NCBI GenBank assembly: GCA_963663495.1
Contig: OY760427.1
Coordinates: forward strand, 1,674,001-1,738,000
Direction of reading: 5' to 3'
From: G963663495 sp963663495
GTDB taxonomy: Bacteria; Bacteroidota; Rhodothermia; Rhodothermales; Bin80
Length of the DNA: 64,000 nucleotides
The notes beneath the pieces are model-generated. The model was not told the origin of the DNA, made no database searches, and saw nothing but the letters and a program-made list of their open reading frames with translations. The translations under genes were made by a program, and so were the position numbers. Of the stretch, positions 36,301 to 45,946 are shown one piece after another. Each line of letters begins with the position of its first letter. Within the stretch, counting starts at the first letter, position 1.

Positions 36301-36440
36301 GGTCTTCCTACGTCAGTTCTCGCAAGGGCGTTACACAGATGTTTTCAACCAATACACGGCAGCGGAGGGGGCTGAAGTGAGATCGGATCAAGGGGAACCG
36401 GGCATTATCAGGAAGTTATTGAGGTGGCTTTTGATGGGAA

Positions 36441-37148
36441 TTATATACGTGAGTGACCAACTGTACACAGTGAGGCACTAGGATCAAATTCACGGGTCAT
36501 AGGGGTCGGTAACCCGAACGCCCCTCGCCGTGCAGCAGCCCCAATCCCGGAGGCCAGTATGTTTGCAGCCGCATTCAGGTCTGCATGATCCGCATGTCCA
36601 CAGGACATACACGTGAATTTGCTCCGTGTCTTACGGTTACTCGCTTCTGTGTGCCCACACACAGAACACCGCTGACTGATATAGGCAGCGGTAACCTTTA
36701 TCACCTTGCGGCACTTATAACCCAGCATCTGATCCAGCTGGCCCCAACCTGTTCGCAGTATTCCACGGTTGAGGCCAGACTTCTGTTTGACGTTTGTGCC
36801 AAAGCTCTCCATCGTCCCCTTAGCTGAACATGTCATCGCTTTGATCTTCAGGTCCTCCAGTATCACCGTTGAGGAGCATTTGGCAATACTGCGACTTACC
36901 TGGTGGTTCGCATTCTTGAGGATGTTAGCACGCTTGCGCTGTATGCGGGCGATTCTATGCTTCCGCCTGTTACGACGGTTGGAGCCTTTCTTCTGTCTCG
37001 CCAGTCTTCGCTGATGCCGCTTCAACTTGGCATCAAGACGCTTGGTATCCGGTTGTCTGATAATGCTTGTATCGCCCTCTGTGGAGACCATAGCGACCTG
37101 CCCGCAATTACGGTCAATGCCTACAGCACCGCCGGTATCCTCTATTAC
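36441..37148 (-). pseudogene. tnpB: tnpB copy D, 3' part
   Basis: From the IS1380 junction the frame reads VIEDTGGAVGIDRNCGQVAM (RuvC-I Asp), VILEDLKIKAM (RuvC-II Glu), the zinc finger, and DLNAAANILASGIGA (RuvC-III Asp), ending SLCTVGHSRI with the stop inside the terminal repeat. No frameshift is seen in this part. Together with the 5' part at 39123-39670 it would make an intact protein if the IS were absent. Confidence 0.92.
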
Positions 37149-37414
37149 CCTGCAATATTCATGATGTACCCTGTTCGGGTCTAAAAGTGCTGTTTCGGTA
37201 CCTGCAGGACCGATTGTGCGTTGTTCATGCGTAGGGACGACCATGAGAGGGGCTGAAAACACCAGTTTAGGCCCTTTTCCCGACTCGATAGCGGTCACAT
37301 TACCGAGATTTTGGGAAGACGTCTGTCGGGTAGACACACCTCTGCCTACCTTCTCTTTCCGCTTTCCGCGTTGGGCGCCTGCGGTGTCGAAGCGCAGGCG
37401 CAAATATGACTTAG

Positions 37415-37690
37415 CTAGCTCTTCATGGGAAGCGTGATCCATGTGAGTTGACAATAACGTCGCCAAAATTGCTCCCATGCAGCATCTGCGCTGGCGGCAA
37501 TGTGGATAACGATGTTGCGCGCGTGTTGTACGAAGCGGGCCCCCACCTTGAGTACACGCTCGCGATAGGTGCTCAGACTTATCTGGGATTCGTCAGGCTC
37601 CCGCATAAGGCAGCGCCCCACATGCATGAGCTGATAAGTTAGAAGGTATACCTGTAGCAGGACCTCGTTCTCGGCTCGGATCTCGGCATC
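37415..37690 (-). pseudogene. Out-of-frame C-terminal segment of the IS1380 transposase
   Basis: In the frame continuing the original transposase this reads DAEIRAENEVLLQVYLLTYQ, then LMHVGRCLMREPDESQISLS and ARNIVIHIAASADAAWEQFW, the usual IS1380 C-terminal helices. It is separated from the main frame by a one-base loss in the 15-bp repeat tract at 37691-37824. The present stop is at 37415. Confidence 0.8.
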
Positions 37691-38973
37691 CTGTTCCGAC
37701 TCATCCTGTTCCGACTCATCCTGTTCCGACCCATCCTGTTCCGACTCATCTGTTCCGACTCATCCTGTTCCGACTCATCCTGTTCCGACTCATCCTGTTC
37801 CGACTCATCCTGTTCCGACTCATCAGGCACCCGCACTACAGGCCGGCCCTTATAGTGTGTCTTCGGACGGAGAACCGACGACAGCGCCATGGAGCAAGCC
37901 GCATTCAGCTCCCCGAAGTGCTTTTCCGCCTTTCCTCTCTTCCGGTACAGATTCACAAGCTGCTCTGCCGGATAGGCTTCTACATCCAGATCGGTGATCA
38001 GATAGAAATGCCGCGGAAAAAGCTCTCCCGGCACCGGAACAACCACGAGCACCACACGACGCTCTACGGACCAGCACTTTGCACGGTAGCGCAGTTCGTG
38101 GTAGCATTCGTCCGACGGCTGATCACCCTCCAAATGAGGCGCCGCAAGCCCGTCAATCACATCGTTTCCTTTCAGACGCATCACGTAGCCGATACGGTCG
38201 TTCTCCAGCTTATCACATAATTCGCCACTGTTGAAGCCTGCGTCCAATCGGACAATGACCTTGTCGGCCACATGTTCACGCAATGCCAGCCCAATGCGTC
38301 GAATGAAACCGTAGCAGTCCTTCACCACATTCTTCGTGCCCCCTCGCAATTCCGCCCCCAACATGTCGCCCGACTCACCGCATATGGCGATAAGGGGCAG
38401 AAAGATGGTGCGCTTGTAATATCCGTTCCACTTGCTGCCCTGCTGCTTGCCATGCGTATCTACCGGTACACCGTCCACATCAAAGACCACCTCGGGGCGG
38501 CGCTTCCCGCCACCACGCTGCAGCAGGTGCTCCATGGCGAATGTCTCTACAAAAAGGCGCAACTTCTTGAAATTCTTTTTCCCGGCCAACATGTGCACGA
38601 AGCGAGACATGGTTGGCTGGGATGCCAGGGACCTATCGTCCTGTAATGCCCTCATACCCCTTTTGGAAGAAGTGGCCACGCGCATGGCGGGGTCCCTTCG
38701 AAGCTTGTCCGCATCTGACTGACGTCCCCACCCCTGCACATGTTGCAGCAGTAACTGCCGCACTAACTCCTCAAGGCTATGCGTAATCCGAGCTTGGGAC
38801 CGATTGTCCTTAAGCACGGAAGCGAGTCGGCATGCCAAGGTGCTGATCACCATGAGCAGGCGCATAGGAATGACGCCGGCATCCGATGTTAGATTATCGG
38901 TCTTGGAGCGTACAACTTTGACGGTTTTATTGAACTGGCAAGCGAACAGAAGGTTGGATTTGGGATCTTGCAT
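37639..38973 (-). CDS. IS1380-family transposase with frameshifted C-terminus
   Basis: About 444 aa from ATG 38973 (MQDPKSNLLFACQFN); an ATG at 39039 would add 22 residues. DDE elements: VVFDVDGVPVDTHGKQQGSK, VIVRLDAGFNSGELCDKL, and LYRKRGKAEKHFGELNAA with the Glu. After VRVPDESEQ the protein runs into EQDES repeats, then a repeat-encoded SRNRM stretch caused by a one-base deletion, losing the normal C-terminal helices. Activity is doubtful unless the frame is restored by slippage. Confidence 0.85.
   Translation of the reverse strand: MQDPKSNLLFACQFNKTVKVVRSKTDNLTSDAGVIPMRLLMVISTLACRLASVLKDNRSQARITHSLEELVRQLLLQHVQGWGRQSDADKLRRDPAMRVATSSKRGMRALQDDRSLASQPTMSRFVHMLAGKKNFKKLRLFVETFAMEHLLQRGGGKRRPEVVFDVDGVPVDTHGKQQGSKWNGYYKRTIFLPLIAICGESGDMLGAELRGGTKNVVKDCYGFIRRIGLALREHVADKVIVRLDAGFNSGELCDKLENDRIGYVMRLKGNDVIDGLAAPHLEGDQPSDECYHELRYRAKCWSVERRVVLVVVPVPGELFPRHFYLITDLDVEAYPAEQLVNLYRKRGKAEKHFGELNAACSMALSSVLRPKTHYKGRPVVRVPDESEQDESEQDESEQDESEQDESEQMSRNRMGRNRMSRNRMSRNRMPRSEPRTRSCYRYTF
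37691..37824. repeat. 15-bp tandem repeat inside the IS1380 transposase
   Basis: Nine units of CTGTTCCGACTCATC. Eight are 15 bp (one, at 37721-37735, has CCC for CTC). The fifth (37751-37764) has lost its first C and is 14 bp, shifting the frame. Read on the coding strand the unit encodes EQDES. Copy-number change in steps of 15 keeps frame; single-base slippage changes it. Confidence 0.95.
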
Positions 38974-39122
38974 CGGGTGTGTTACAGGGTGAATGGGTAT
39001 TGGGGTTTCTGAACGTTTGAGCGTCGCACAGGATCCCATTCAAACCGTGTATAATCAACATATTACACCATAATATCAAACGACGATTCCCCGCCACTTA
39101 ACTCCCTCATGAATAAGGGAGG

Positions 39123-39670
39123 ATTACAGGTGCCTCCATCCTGTAGCAGATGACAGCATACCCTTTGCCGGCGTTCTTCTTTACCGTGGCTTTGACGGGT
39201 ATACCATCAGGGTACGGGTTGCCTCCCCGCCTGCGGAGCGCCATATATCCCACTTTCGGGATATACAGCTTACCATCCCGAACCCTTACGTTATCCGGGA
39301 TCGTGAACGAAGGCGTACTACCACGTCTGGAATGGAATCTCGGTCTTCTCTTACCCTCCTTGAAGAATGCCTTCCATGCATCCGCCTGATACTTCAATGT
39401 GTATCTAACGACACCAAAGGAGTATTCAGGTAGCCACTCGACCGTGCGGCGCAGCGCCGTGAATCGCTTCCCCAGCGAGAAGAAGCTTACCGAGGGCGGC
39501 TTCTCTCCAGCCTCTTTCGCTTTCTTGTAGGCCTCGCTCTGCTCTGCGAGGATGGCATTCCACACGAACCTACACGCACCCGCTAATCCAGCAAGTTGCT
39601 TGGCGTTACTCCGACTTCCGGGCAATAGCCTGTATGTGATATTGCGGTATGCACTAACCGTTTCGGGCAT
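39123..39670 (-). pseudogene. tnpB: tnpB copy D, 5' part
   Basis: Starts MPETVSAYRNITYRLLPGSR at 39670 and stays in frame through LAGLAGACRFVWNAILAEQ, TPSFTIPDNVRVRDGKLYIP and GYAVICYRMEAPVI to the IS1380 junction. The ATG lies at the inner edge of the tnpB unit's own 5' inverted repeat. It is intact except for the IS. Confidence 0.92.
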
Positions 39671-40033
39671 GGCACGGTGGTATATAACTCCCTAATATAT
39701 GGAACTTATATAGCATGAATACCCACGTGTTGAGTTATTTGAAATAATTGCAGTCTTTTCGTGAAAAGCGGGAACTGATTATGAAAAACTGGCGAAAGCC
39801 ATCTTGTCTGCACCACCCAAGCACAAAAAGTAATTCCTGCGAAAACGCGTGGCACTCAGCCATATAAGTCCCCTTTTGATTGCAGTGGTGGTGCAACGTT
39901 GCTCTGAATTGAAGCAGGTTGCAGGAATCACCCGGATTCCGGCAAGATTCCCTGTTTCGATTGAAATATGGTCTGATCTGGGCTGCGACCTTGATCGGAG
40001 TCGTATCATTTGTCGGCAGATAGGTATACTAAT

Positions 40034-40203
40034 GGGAATTATATTGCTGAGTACCCACGCGTTTTGGCACCCGTTATTTTGCGCTGTGGTGGTGTAGTTA
40101 GGATGGCTTGCTCCAGTTTTTCATAATCAGTTCCCGCTTTTCGCGAAAAACCCGCAATTATTTCGAAAACCTCAGCAAATGGGTACTCAGCCATATAACT
40201 CCC
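40034..40203. repeat. Solitary MITE with IS1595-type ends and 8-bp target duplication
   Basis: 170 bp. The ends GGGAATTATATTGCTGAG and, inverted, GGGAGTTATATGGCTGAG are flanked by the perfect repeat ATACTAAT at 40026-40033 and 40204-40211. It shares internal sequence with the MITE half of the tnpB composites. It lies 48 bp upstream of the first GH5 gene and may influence its expression. Confidence 0.92.
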
Positions 40204-40250
40204 ATACTAATGGGTTGAGAGTATTCCACCCACGACTGTTGTAATTCCTA

Positions 40251-43200
40251 ATGTACATAACGAAACAGGCGGCTTGTGCTTTCTTTATGGTCTGTGCAGG
40301 GATAGCGCAAGCCCAGACCATAGCCACATACGAAGTCACCTTCACCTCAACGTGGAGCGCAACCACACATCCGACCAACTTCCCGTCAAGCCCGCATTAT
40401 TCCGGACTGATCGGCGGGACCCACAATAGTAGTGCCACCTTCTGGGAGACTGGGAGTACGGCATCTCTCGGTATAAAGGAGATGGCAGAGTTCGGCTCGA
40501 AGTCGGCCCTTCGGTCCGAGGTACAGACGGCCATTGGGGCCGGAACGGCGGAGAGAGTCCTAAGCGGCGGTGGTATTGGGCCCTCTCCAGGCGTGGTCCG
40601 TATGACGTTTGACGTTAGCGAAGCTTTCCCACTGGTAACATTAACATCAATGCTGGCTCCTAGTCCAGACTGGTTTGTCGGTGTGAACGGACATTCATTG
40701 CGCTCGGCCACAGACTGGAAGAATGAGGACACTATTGAATTGTTCGTCTATGATGCAGGCACCGACAGCGGCCCGAACTATACTTCTTCAAATCAAGCTA
40801 CCAATCCACGAGAGAACATTGCCCGTATTGCCACAAATCCGTTTATCTACGAAGGACAGGTGAAATCCGTAGGTACCTTTGTATTTTCATTGCAATCAAC
40901 GAGGATCACTGCAGGATTAACGGTGACGCCACGGACGCTGGCTCTGACGGAAGGAGGCAATGGCAAGGACCTTTCCATAGCGTTAGCTACGCAGCCCGCA
41001 GGCAGTGTAACGGTGAGTGTGACAGCTCTGGGAGGGTTTGGGGCGAAGGTGGCCGTGTCCCCAAATAGTTTGACGTTTTCGACTACAGACTGGCGTACCG
41101 CGCAGCAGGTTACCATTACGCCGCGGGAGGATGATGGTATCGGTGGTGAGGATGGGACAATCTCCATTGCGGCGAGCGGAGGAGGGTATCAAGGCGTTAC
41201 GGAAACTGTGGCTGTAAGCGTGCAGGACGACGATAGCGGGAGCCTGATGGTGACGCCACGGACGCTGGATCTGACGGAAGGAGGCAATAGCAAGGACATT
41301 TCGATAGCATTATCTGCGCAGCCCGCAGGCAGTGTAACGGTGAGTGTGACAGCCCTTGGAGGGCTTGGGGCGAAGGTCACCGTGTCGCCAAATAGTTTGA
41401 CGTTTTCGACTACGGACTGGCGTACCGCGCAGCAGGTTACCATTACGCCGCGGGAGGATGATGGTATCGGTGGTGAGGACGGGACAATCTCCATTGCGGC
41501 GAGCGGAGGAGGGTATCAAGGCGTTACGGAAACTGTGGCTGTAAGCGTGCAGGACGACGATAGCGGGAGCCTGACGGTGACGCCACGGACGCTGGATCTG
41601 ACGGAAGGAGGCAATAGCAAGGACATTTCAATAGCATTATCTGCGCAGCCCACAGGCAGTGTAGCGGTGAGTGTGGCAGCCCTTGGAGGGTTTGGGGCGA
41701 AGGTGATCGTGTCGCCAAGCAGTTTGACGTTTTCGACTACCGACTGGAGTACCGCGCAGCTGGTTACCATCACACCGCGGGAGGATGATGGTATTGGCGA
41801 TGAGACCGGGACAATCTCCATTGCGGCGAGCGGAGGGGGGTACGGAGGCGTTACGGAGACTGTGGCTGTTGAGGTGGAGGACGACGATAGCGGGAGCCTG
41901 ACGGTGACGCCACGGACGCTGGATCTGACGGAAGGAGGCAATAGCAAGGACCTTTCAATAGCATTATCTGCGCAGCCCACAGGCAGTGTAGCGGTGAGTG
42001 TGGAAGCCCTTGGAGGGTTTGGGGCGAAGGTGACCGTGTCGCCAAATAGTTTGACGTTTTCGACTACCGACTGGAGTACCGCGCAGCTGGTTACCATTAC
42101 ACCGCGGGAGGATGATGGTGTCGGTGATGAGACCGGGACAATCTCCATTGCGGCGAGTGGAGGAGGGTACGGAGGCGTTACGGAAACTGTGGCTGTCCAG
42201 GTGTTTGATGGCGACGCCAGCCTGACGGTGACGCCGCTGTCGCTGGATCTTACGGAAGGAGGGGACGGCAAGGACCTTTCAATAGCATTATCTACGCAGC
42301 CCACGGGCAGGGTAATCGTGAGTCTGAGTGCGCAGGGAGAATTCGCTCAAAAAGTTAACCTGAGCCCGTTCAGATTAGGCTTTACGATATCAAATTGGAG
42401 TGATCCGTACCGGCTTAGGATAACAGCAGAGCCAGATGCGGACTCTCGTGACGAGTCTGGTACGCTGGTAATTTCAGCGAGCGGAGGAGGGTATAACGGT
42501 GTGTCGGCGACTGTATCGGCCCAAGTACAAGACGATGATGTTCCTGGTTTATCCGTGCAGCCGGAGTCTTTGGAACTGGGCGAGGGTGGATCCGCTACGG
42601 TCTCTGTCAGGCTCAATACCGAGCCCTCTGGTACCGTAACGGTCTCCATGACCTTGGTGGATGGGTTAAGCGAAAAGGCCTCATTGAGCTCTGCAACCTT
42701 AGCGTATGACGGTGATAGCTGGGCTACAGGCCAGGAGTTTACCGTCACAGCCAAACAGGATGATGGCTTGGAGGACGAAACAGGGACGCTATCCATGGTT
42801 GCGAGCGGCGTAGAATACAACGAGGTGCTACAAAATGTGCCGGTAACGGTGGAAGATGATGATGCAGCCGAATTGGTTGTTGAGTTGGATTCTCTTTCCG
42901 TGATGGAGGGAGGGGTTGGGATGATGGTCGAGGTTTCCCTCGGTGCACAGCCGACGGGGACTGTAGCGGTTGCTGTCAGCGCAACGGGGGGGCTGGTGGG
43001 GAAGGTGTCGTTTAGCCCTGCGAGCTTGGAGTATACTGTTGCAGACTGGCAGGTGCCTCAGGTGGTGACTGTCAGGGCGGATCAGGATGAGGATGTGGAG
43101 GATGAGTCGGGAGTAATGGAATTGAAGGCTACAGGTGGCGGGTACGATGGTACGGTCGCGCAAGTGTTGATAGCGGTAAGCGACGATGACATGTTAGTGG

Positions 43201-45218
43201 ACATGTGCTATATGACGGAGAGCGAGCGGAGTGCACCTCCTTCAGATCACATGATTTCTGCGAGCAACGAGGGATACTGGATGACTAGCGGGATAGAGAT
43301 TCTGGACACGACGGGCACGGCTGTGCAGATAAAAGGAGTTGGGCTTGGTGGTTGGCTGATGCCGGAGGGCTACATGTTGCATACACCGCAGGCATCTCCT
43401 CGCGAGATTGAGGCGGGTATATCGGAGTTGATAGGTGAGGCTGGGGCCGAGGAGTTTTGGGAGTTGTATCGTCAATTTTACGTACGCGAGGCGGACGTAG
43501 CGGCGATCAAGGAATGGGGATTTGACCACATTCGGTTGCCGTTCCACTATAATCTGTTCTATGATGATGAGAGCGAGATGTTTGATGAGGCGGGTTTTGA
43601 TTTGCTGGACAGGTTTCTGGAATGGTGCAGAGAGCATGGGCTTGGGGTAATTCTGGACATGCACGCGGCGCCTGGTGCGCAGAGCGAGCATAATATTGCG
43701 GACAGCGATGGGGAGGCTCGTTTGTGGACGCAGCCGGAAATCTATTGGCCGATTGCGCGGCGGATCTGGACGGAGATAGCGCGGCGTTATGCTGAGGAGA
43801 AGCTGATAATTGGATATGATCTGCTAAACGAGCCGGTTACTCCTGACGGGGTTGATACGGCTTTGCTGGGGACGTATTACAGGTGTTTGGTGCCGGCGGT
43901 GCGCAAAGTGGATCCGCACCACATAGTGTTTATAGAGGGGAATTTTTTCGCCACCGATTTCGGCGTTATTGAGGAGCCGTTTGATCCCAACATGGTGTAT
44001 ACCTTCCACAAGTACTGGAACGCTGCCAACCAAGGCACGATCAACTATCTCTTGGATTTGCGCAATAATGCACAAAGGCCATTGTGGCTCGGCGAGACAG
44101 GTGAGAACTCCAATGTGTGGTTTGCTGCGGTAGTGAAGCTGATGGGGGATCACAACATAGGATGGAATTGGTGGACTCACAAGAAGATATTAACGACGAC
44201 GAGTCCGTTATCAGCGCCGTTTGCGGAGGGCTACCAGGAGGTATTGGAATTCTGGAGGGGGGAGGGTCCTCGTCCTACGGAAGAGGACGCTCGTTCGGCG
44301 CTGCTGGGTATGGCGCGGGGGTTGGACATAGAAAACTCGGAGCTTCGGCATGGCGTATTGGGTTCGCTGTTCGACCCGGACTTTTTTCGGTCTCGGAAGC
44401 CGTTCAGGGAGGGGGAGTTTATTACAGAACATGCCATCCCAGGGCAGATTCATGCTGCCGACTACGACTTGGGTGGGCACGGGTGGACCTACTTTGATAC
44501 CGACTATCAGGCGATAGATGGTAGGCCGGGAGGGGGAAACAGTGGGGCGAGTTATCGTAACGATGGCGTGGACATCCAAGTCTCGAAAGATCCGGAGGGG
44601 TTCAGGTACAATGTGGGATGGACTCATCAAGGGGAATGGTTGACGTACACGGTACGTGTGGCGGAGGCTGGCGCGTATGACATTGAAGCCCGGGTAGCCA
44701 GCGAGGCGGGAGGCGGAGCATTTCGTCTGATTCTGGGTGGGGAAAGCATTGGTGAAATTGAAGTAGCAAGCACCGGTGGGTGGCAGGACTGGGAGTCGCG
44801 GTACCTGCGGTCTGTGGATCTCCCTGCAGGGCAACACGAGATGCGGATATACTTTACCGAGTCGGATGTGAACCTGAACACCTTGTTTTTCAGGCCTGCA
44901 GAGAACCGTACGGCAGTGGCGGCCGAGGAAATACCTTTGGATGTGGAGGTAACGGCAGTGTACCCGAACCCGTTCGGTGAGGAGATGAATGTGGAATTCA
45001 GGTTACCGGAGCGTGGTAGTGTGCGGGCAGAGATGTTTGACATGTTAGGGCGCCGCGTCTATGAGACTTCGGATCTGTCGCATGATGCAGGGCAGCATGC
45101 TCTACCGCTGCGTCCCGGTTTGGTGCCAGGAGTTTACATGCTGCGGCTGGACATTCAAATGGATCAGGAGACGGTTGTTATCCTGCGACCGGTTACTGTC
45201 GTCGGCAGCCTTAGATGA
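40251..45218 (+). CDS. Giant secreted GH5 glycoside hydrolase: spondin domain, 7 beta repeats, GH5, CBM6-like, T9SS tail
   Basis: 1655 aa. Signal peptide 1-23 (MYITKQAACAFFMVCAGIAQA). A spondin-N-like domain follows at about 24-225 (YEVTFTSTWSATTHPTNFPS, then HYSGLIGGTHN). Seven Calx-beta-like repeats of about 109 aa (about 224-1000) each start like LTVTPRTLDLTEGG and end in DDD. The GH5 catalytic domain is at about 1020-1335, with YDLLNEPVTP (acid/base Glu near 1194), LWLGETGENSN (nucleophile Glu near 1281) and GWNWWTHKK. A CBM6-like domain lies at about 1400-1552, and a type IX secretion sorting domain at about 1565-1655 (VYPNPFGEEMNVEF ... GVYMLRLDIQ). It probably acts on a beta-glucan or mannan at the cell surface. 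Confidence 0.88.
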   Translation: MYITKQAACAFFMVCAGIAQAQTIATYEVTFTSTWSATTHPTNFPSSPHYSGLIGGTHNSSATFWETGSTASLGIKEMAEFGSKSALRSEVQTAIGAGTAERVLSGGGIGPSPGVVRMTFDVSEAFPLVTLTSMLAPSPDWFVGVNGHSLRSATDWKNEDTIELFVYDAGTDSGPNYTSSNQATNPRENIARIATNPFIYEGQVKSVGTFVFSLQSTRITAGLTVTPRTLALTEGGNGKDLSIALATQPAGSVTVSVTALGGFGAKVAVSPNSLTFSTTDWRTAQQVTITPREDDGIGGEDGTISIAASGGGYQGVTETVAVSVQDDDSGSLMVTPRTLDLTEGGNSKDISIALSAQPAGSVTVSVTALGGLGAKVTVSPNSLTFSTTDWRTAQQVTITPREDDGIGGEDGTISIAASGGGYQGVTETVAVSVQDDDSGSLTVTPRTLDLTEGGNSKDISIALSAQPTGSVAVSVAALGGFGAKVIVSPSSLTFSTTDWSTAQLVTITPREDDGIGDETGTISIAASGGGYGGVTETVAVEVEDDDSGSLTVTPRTLDLTEGGNSKDLSIALSAQPTGSVAVSVEALGGFGAKVTVSPNSLTFSTTDWSTAQLVTITPREDDGVGDETGTISIAASGGGYGGVTETVAVQVFDGDASLTVTPLSLDLTEGGDGKDLSIALSTQPTGRVIVSLSAQGEFAQKVNLSPFRLGFTISNWSDPYRLRITAEPDADSRDESGTLVISASGGGYNGVSATVSAQVQDDDVPGLSVQPESLELGEGGSATVSVRLNTEPSGTVTVSMTLVDGLSEKASLSSATLAYDGDSWATGQEFTVTAKQDDGLEDETGTLSMVASGVEYNEVLQNVPVTVEDDDAAELVVELDSLSVMEGGVGMMVEVSLGAQPTGTVAVAVSATGGLVGKVSFSPASLEYTVADWQVPQVVTVRADQDEDVEDESGVMELKATGGGYDGTVAQVLIAVSDDDMLVDMCYMTESERSAPPSDHMISASNEGYWMTSGIEILDTTGTAVQIKGVGLGGWLMPEGYMLHTPQASPREIEAGISELIGEAGAEEFWELYRQFYVREADVAAIKEWGFDHIRLPFHYNLFYDDESEMFDEAGFDLLDRFLEWCREHGLGVILDMHAAPGAQSEHNIADSDGEARLWTQPEIYWPIARRIWTEIARRYAEEKLIIGYDLLNEPVTPDGVDTALLGTYYRCLVPAVRKVDPHHIVFIEGNFFATDFGVIEEPFDPNMVYTFHKYWNAANQGTINYLLDLRNNAQRPLWLGETGENSNVWFAAVVKLMGDHNIGWNWWTHKKILTTTSPLSAPFAEGYQEVLEFWRGEGPRPTEEDARSALLGMARGLDIENSELRHGVLGSLFDPDFFRSRKPFREGEFITEHAIPGQIHAADYDLGGHGWTYFDTDYQAIDGRPGGGNSGASYRNDGVDIQVSKDPEGFRYNVGWTHQGEWLTYTVRVAEAGAYDIEARVASEAGGGAFRLILGGESIGEIEVASTGGWQDWESRYLRSVDLPAGQHEMRIYFTESDVNLNTLFFRPAENRTAVAAEEIPLDVEVTAVYPNPFGEEMNVEFRLPERGSVRAEMFDMLGRRVYETSDLSHDAGQHALPLRPGLVPGVYMLRLDIQMDQETVVILRPVTVVGSLR
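40920..42226. repeat. Four near-identical 327-bp tandem repeats in the first GH5 gene
   Basis: Units begin near 40920, 41247, 41574 and 41901, with the next, more diverged unit at about 42227. Each encodes one 109-residue beta repeat. The sequence is nearly identical between units over long stretches, unlike the last three repeats. Recent expansion by unequal crossing-over is likely. Confidence 0.9.
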
Positions 45219-45223
45219 TCCAG
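42836..45223. repeat. 2388-bp repeat, copy 1 (3' half of GH5 gene 1)
   Basis: Essentially identical to 47224-49611, with one difference noticed (C at 44250 versus T in the other copy). It covers the last beta repeat, GH5, CBM6-like and sorting domains plus the stop codon. Upstream of 42836 the two genes are clearly diverged. Confidence 0.93.
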
Positions 45224-45516
45224 CTGACATCAAACTCCACAATGCGCCCGTACAAGCAATAAATGCCATTGAAGACCATGAAACTGGTAACACGAGAAGA
45301 AGCCGGAATATCGGATGGTACATCCCCTATACCCATCTTGGTTAACGCCGGGCCGGCCATTCTCATAGCCAGACAGGCGTCTGACACTTGATGCATAGGG
45401 GTACGCCTTCGGATCACGCGGTACCTGTGGTGTGATCGCATGGGGACACCGTGTTGCCGGGTGCCATGGCGATGTTCCCACATCTGCTACTGTAGCATTA
45501 TTCCCGATAACAACCT
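45219..45516. other. Intergenic region between GH5 gene 1 and hisI
   Basis: About 298 bp. A minus-strand frame runs through most of it, but no family motif was recognised. The first few bases continue the repeat shared with the second GH5 gene. Confidence 0.4.
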
Positions 45517-45849
45517 ATGCATTGGATTACATCGTTGGTCACATATGACGAAAATGGCCTTGTGCCCGCAATAGTGCAAGACCACACCTCGGGTAACGTT
45601 CTCATGTTGGCGTACATGTCAAGCGCAACATTACGCAAGACATTGGAAACAGGCCTCATGACGTTTTGGAGTCGGTCCAGATCTCTTGAGTGGGTTAAGG
45701 GGGAGACCAGTGGGCATTTTCAAGAAGTCGTTGCGGTGGACTTGGATTGCGATGGTGACGCGCTGCTATTCAAGGTGAAGCAAGTCGGCGGCATCGCCTG
45801 TCATACCGGTGAGTCTACATGTTTCCATCGAAATATGGTTGGAACCTGA
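45517..45849 (+). CDS. hisI: Phosphoribosyl-AMP cyclohydrolase
   Basis: 110 aa, normal for stand-alone HisI. Motifs: LVPAIVQDHTSGNVLMLAYM, MTFWSRSRSLEWVKGETSGH, VDLDCDGDALLFKVKQ, and the zinc/metal ligands in GIACHTGESTCF. It opens the ring of PR-AMP in histidine biosynthesis. No other his gene is in the window. It is sandwiched between the two GH5 genes. Confidence 0.95.
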   Translation: MHWITSLVTYDENGLVPAIVQDHTSGNVLMLAYMSSATLRKTLETGLMTFWSRSRSLEWVKGETSGHFQEVVAVDLDCDGDALLFKVKQVGGIACHTGESTCFHRNMVGT

Positions 45850-45946
45850 TCGCGACCACAATTGGAGCGGCACTATTAATGGACAGTTAAGTACACTACG
45901 CGACATGCCATTCGATACTCACGACTTTTGCAGGTCACTAACGAAT

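Larger units (their letters stand above)
37149..39122. mobile_element. IS1380-family insertion sequence inside tnpB copy D
   Basis: Inverted ends are CCTGCAATATTCATGA (37149) and CCTCCCTTATTCATGA (read inward from 39122), flanked by a 5-bp repeat ATTAC at 37144-37148 and 39123-39127. Excising it with one repeat restores tnpB. Length 1974 bp is within the range of the family. Confidence 0.88.
36436..39872. mobile_element. tnpB composite transposon, copy D, interrupted by an IS1380-family IS
   Basis: Outer ends GGGAATTATATACGTGAG (36436) and, inverted, GGGACTTATATGGCTGAG (39872) are flanked by perfect 8-bp repeats CTTTTGAT at 36428-36435 and 39873-39880. Internal order is tnpB unit, spacer TAATATAT (39693-39700), MITE (39701-39872). 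A 1974-bp IS lies within tnpB (37149-39122). This is the third independent insertion of the same composite with an intact 8-bp duplication. Confidence 0.9.

Noticed and set aside
37691..37824. Short regularly spaced repeats as a CRISPR array
   Set aside because: The 15-bp units are contiguous, without spacers, and lie in a transposase reading frame.
43242..44837. Several long minus-strand frames under the GH5 domains
   Set aside because: They are antisense to a strongly supported coding sequence, have no motifs, and repeat identically in the second GH5 copy.
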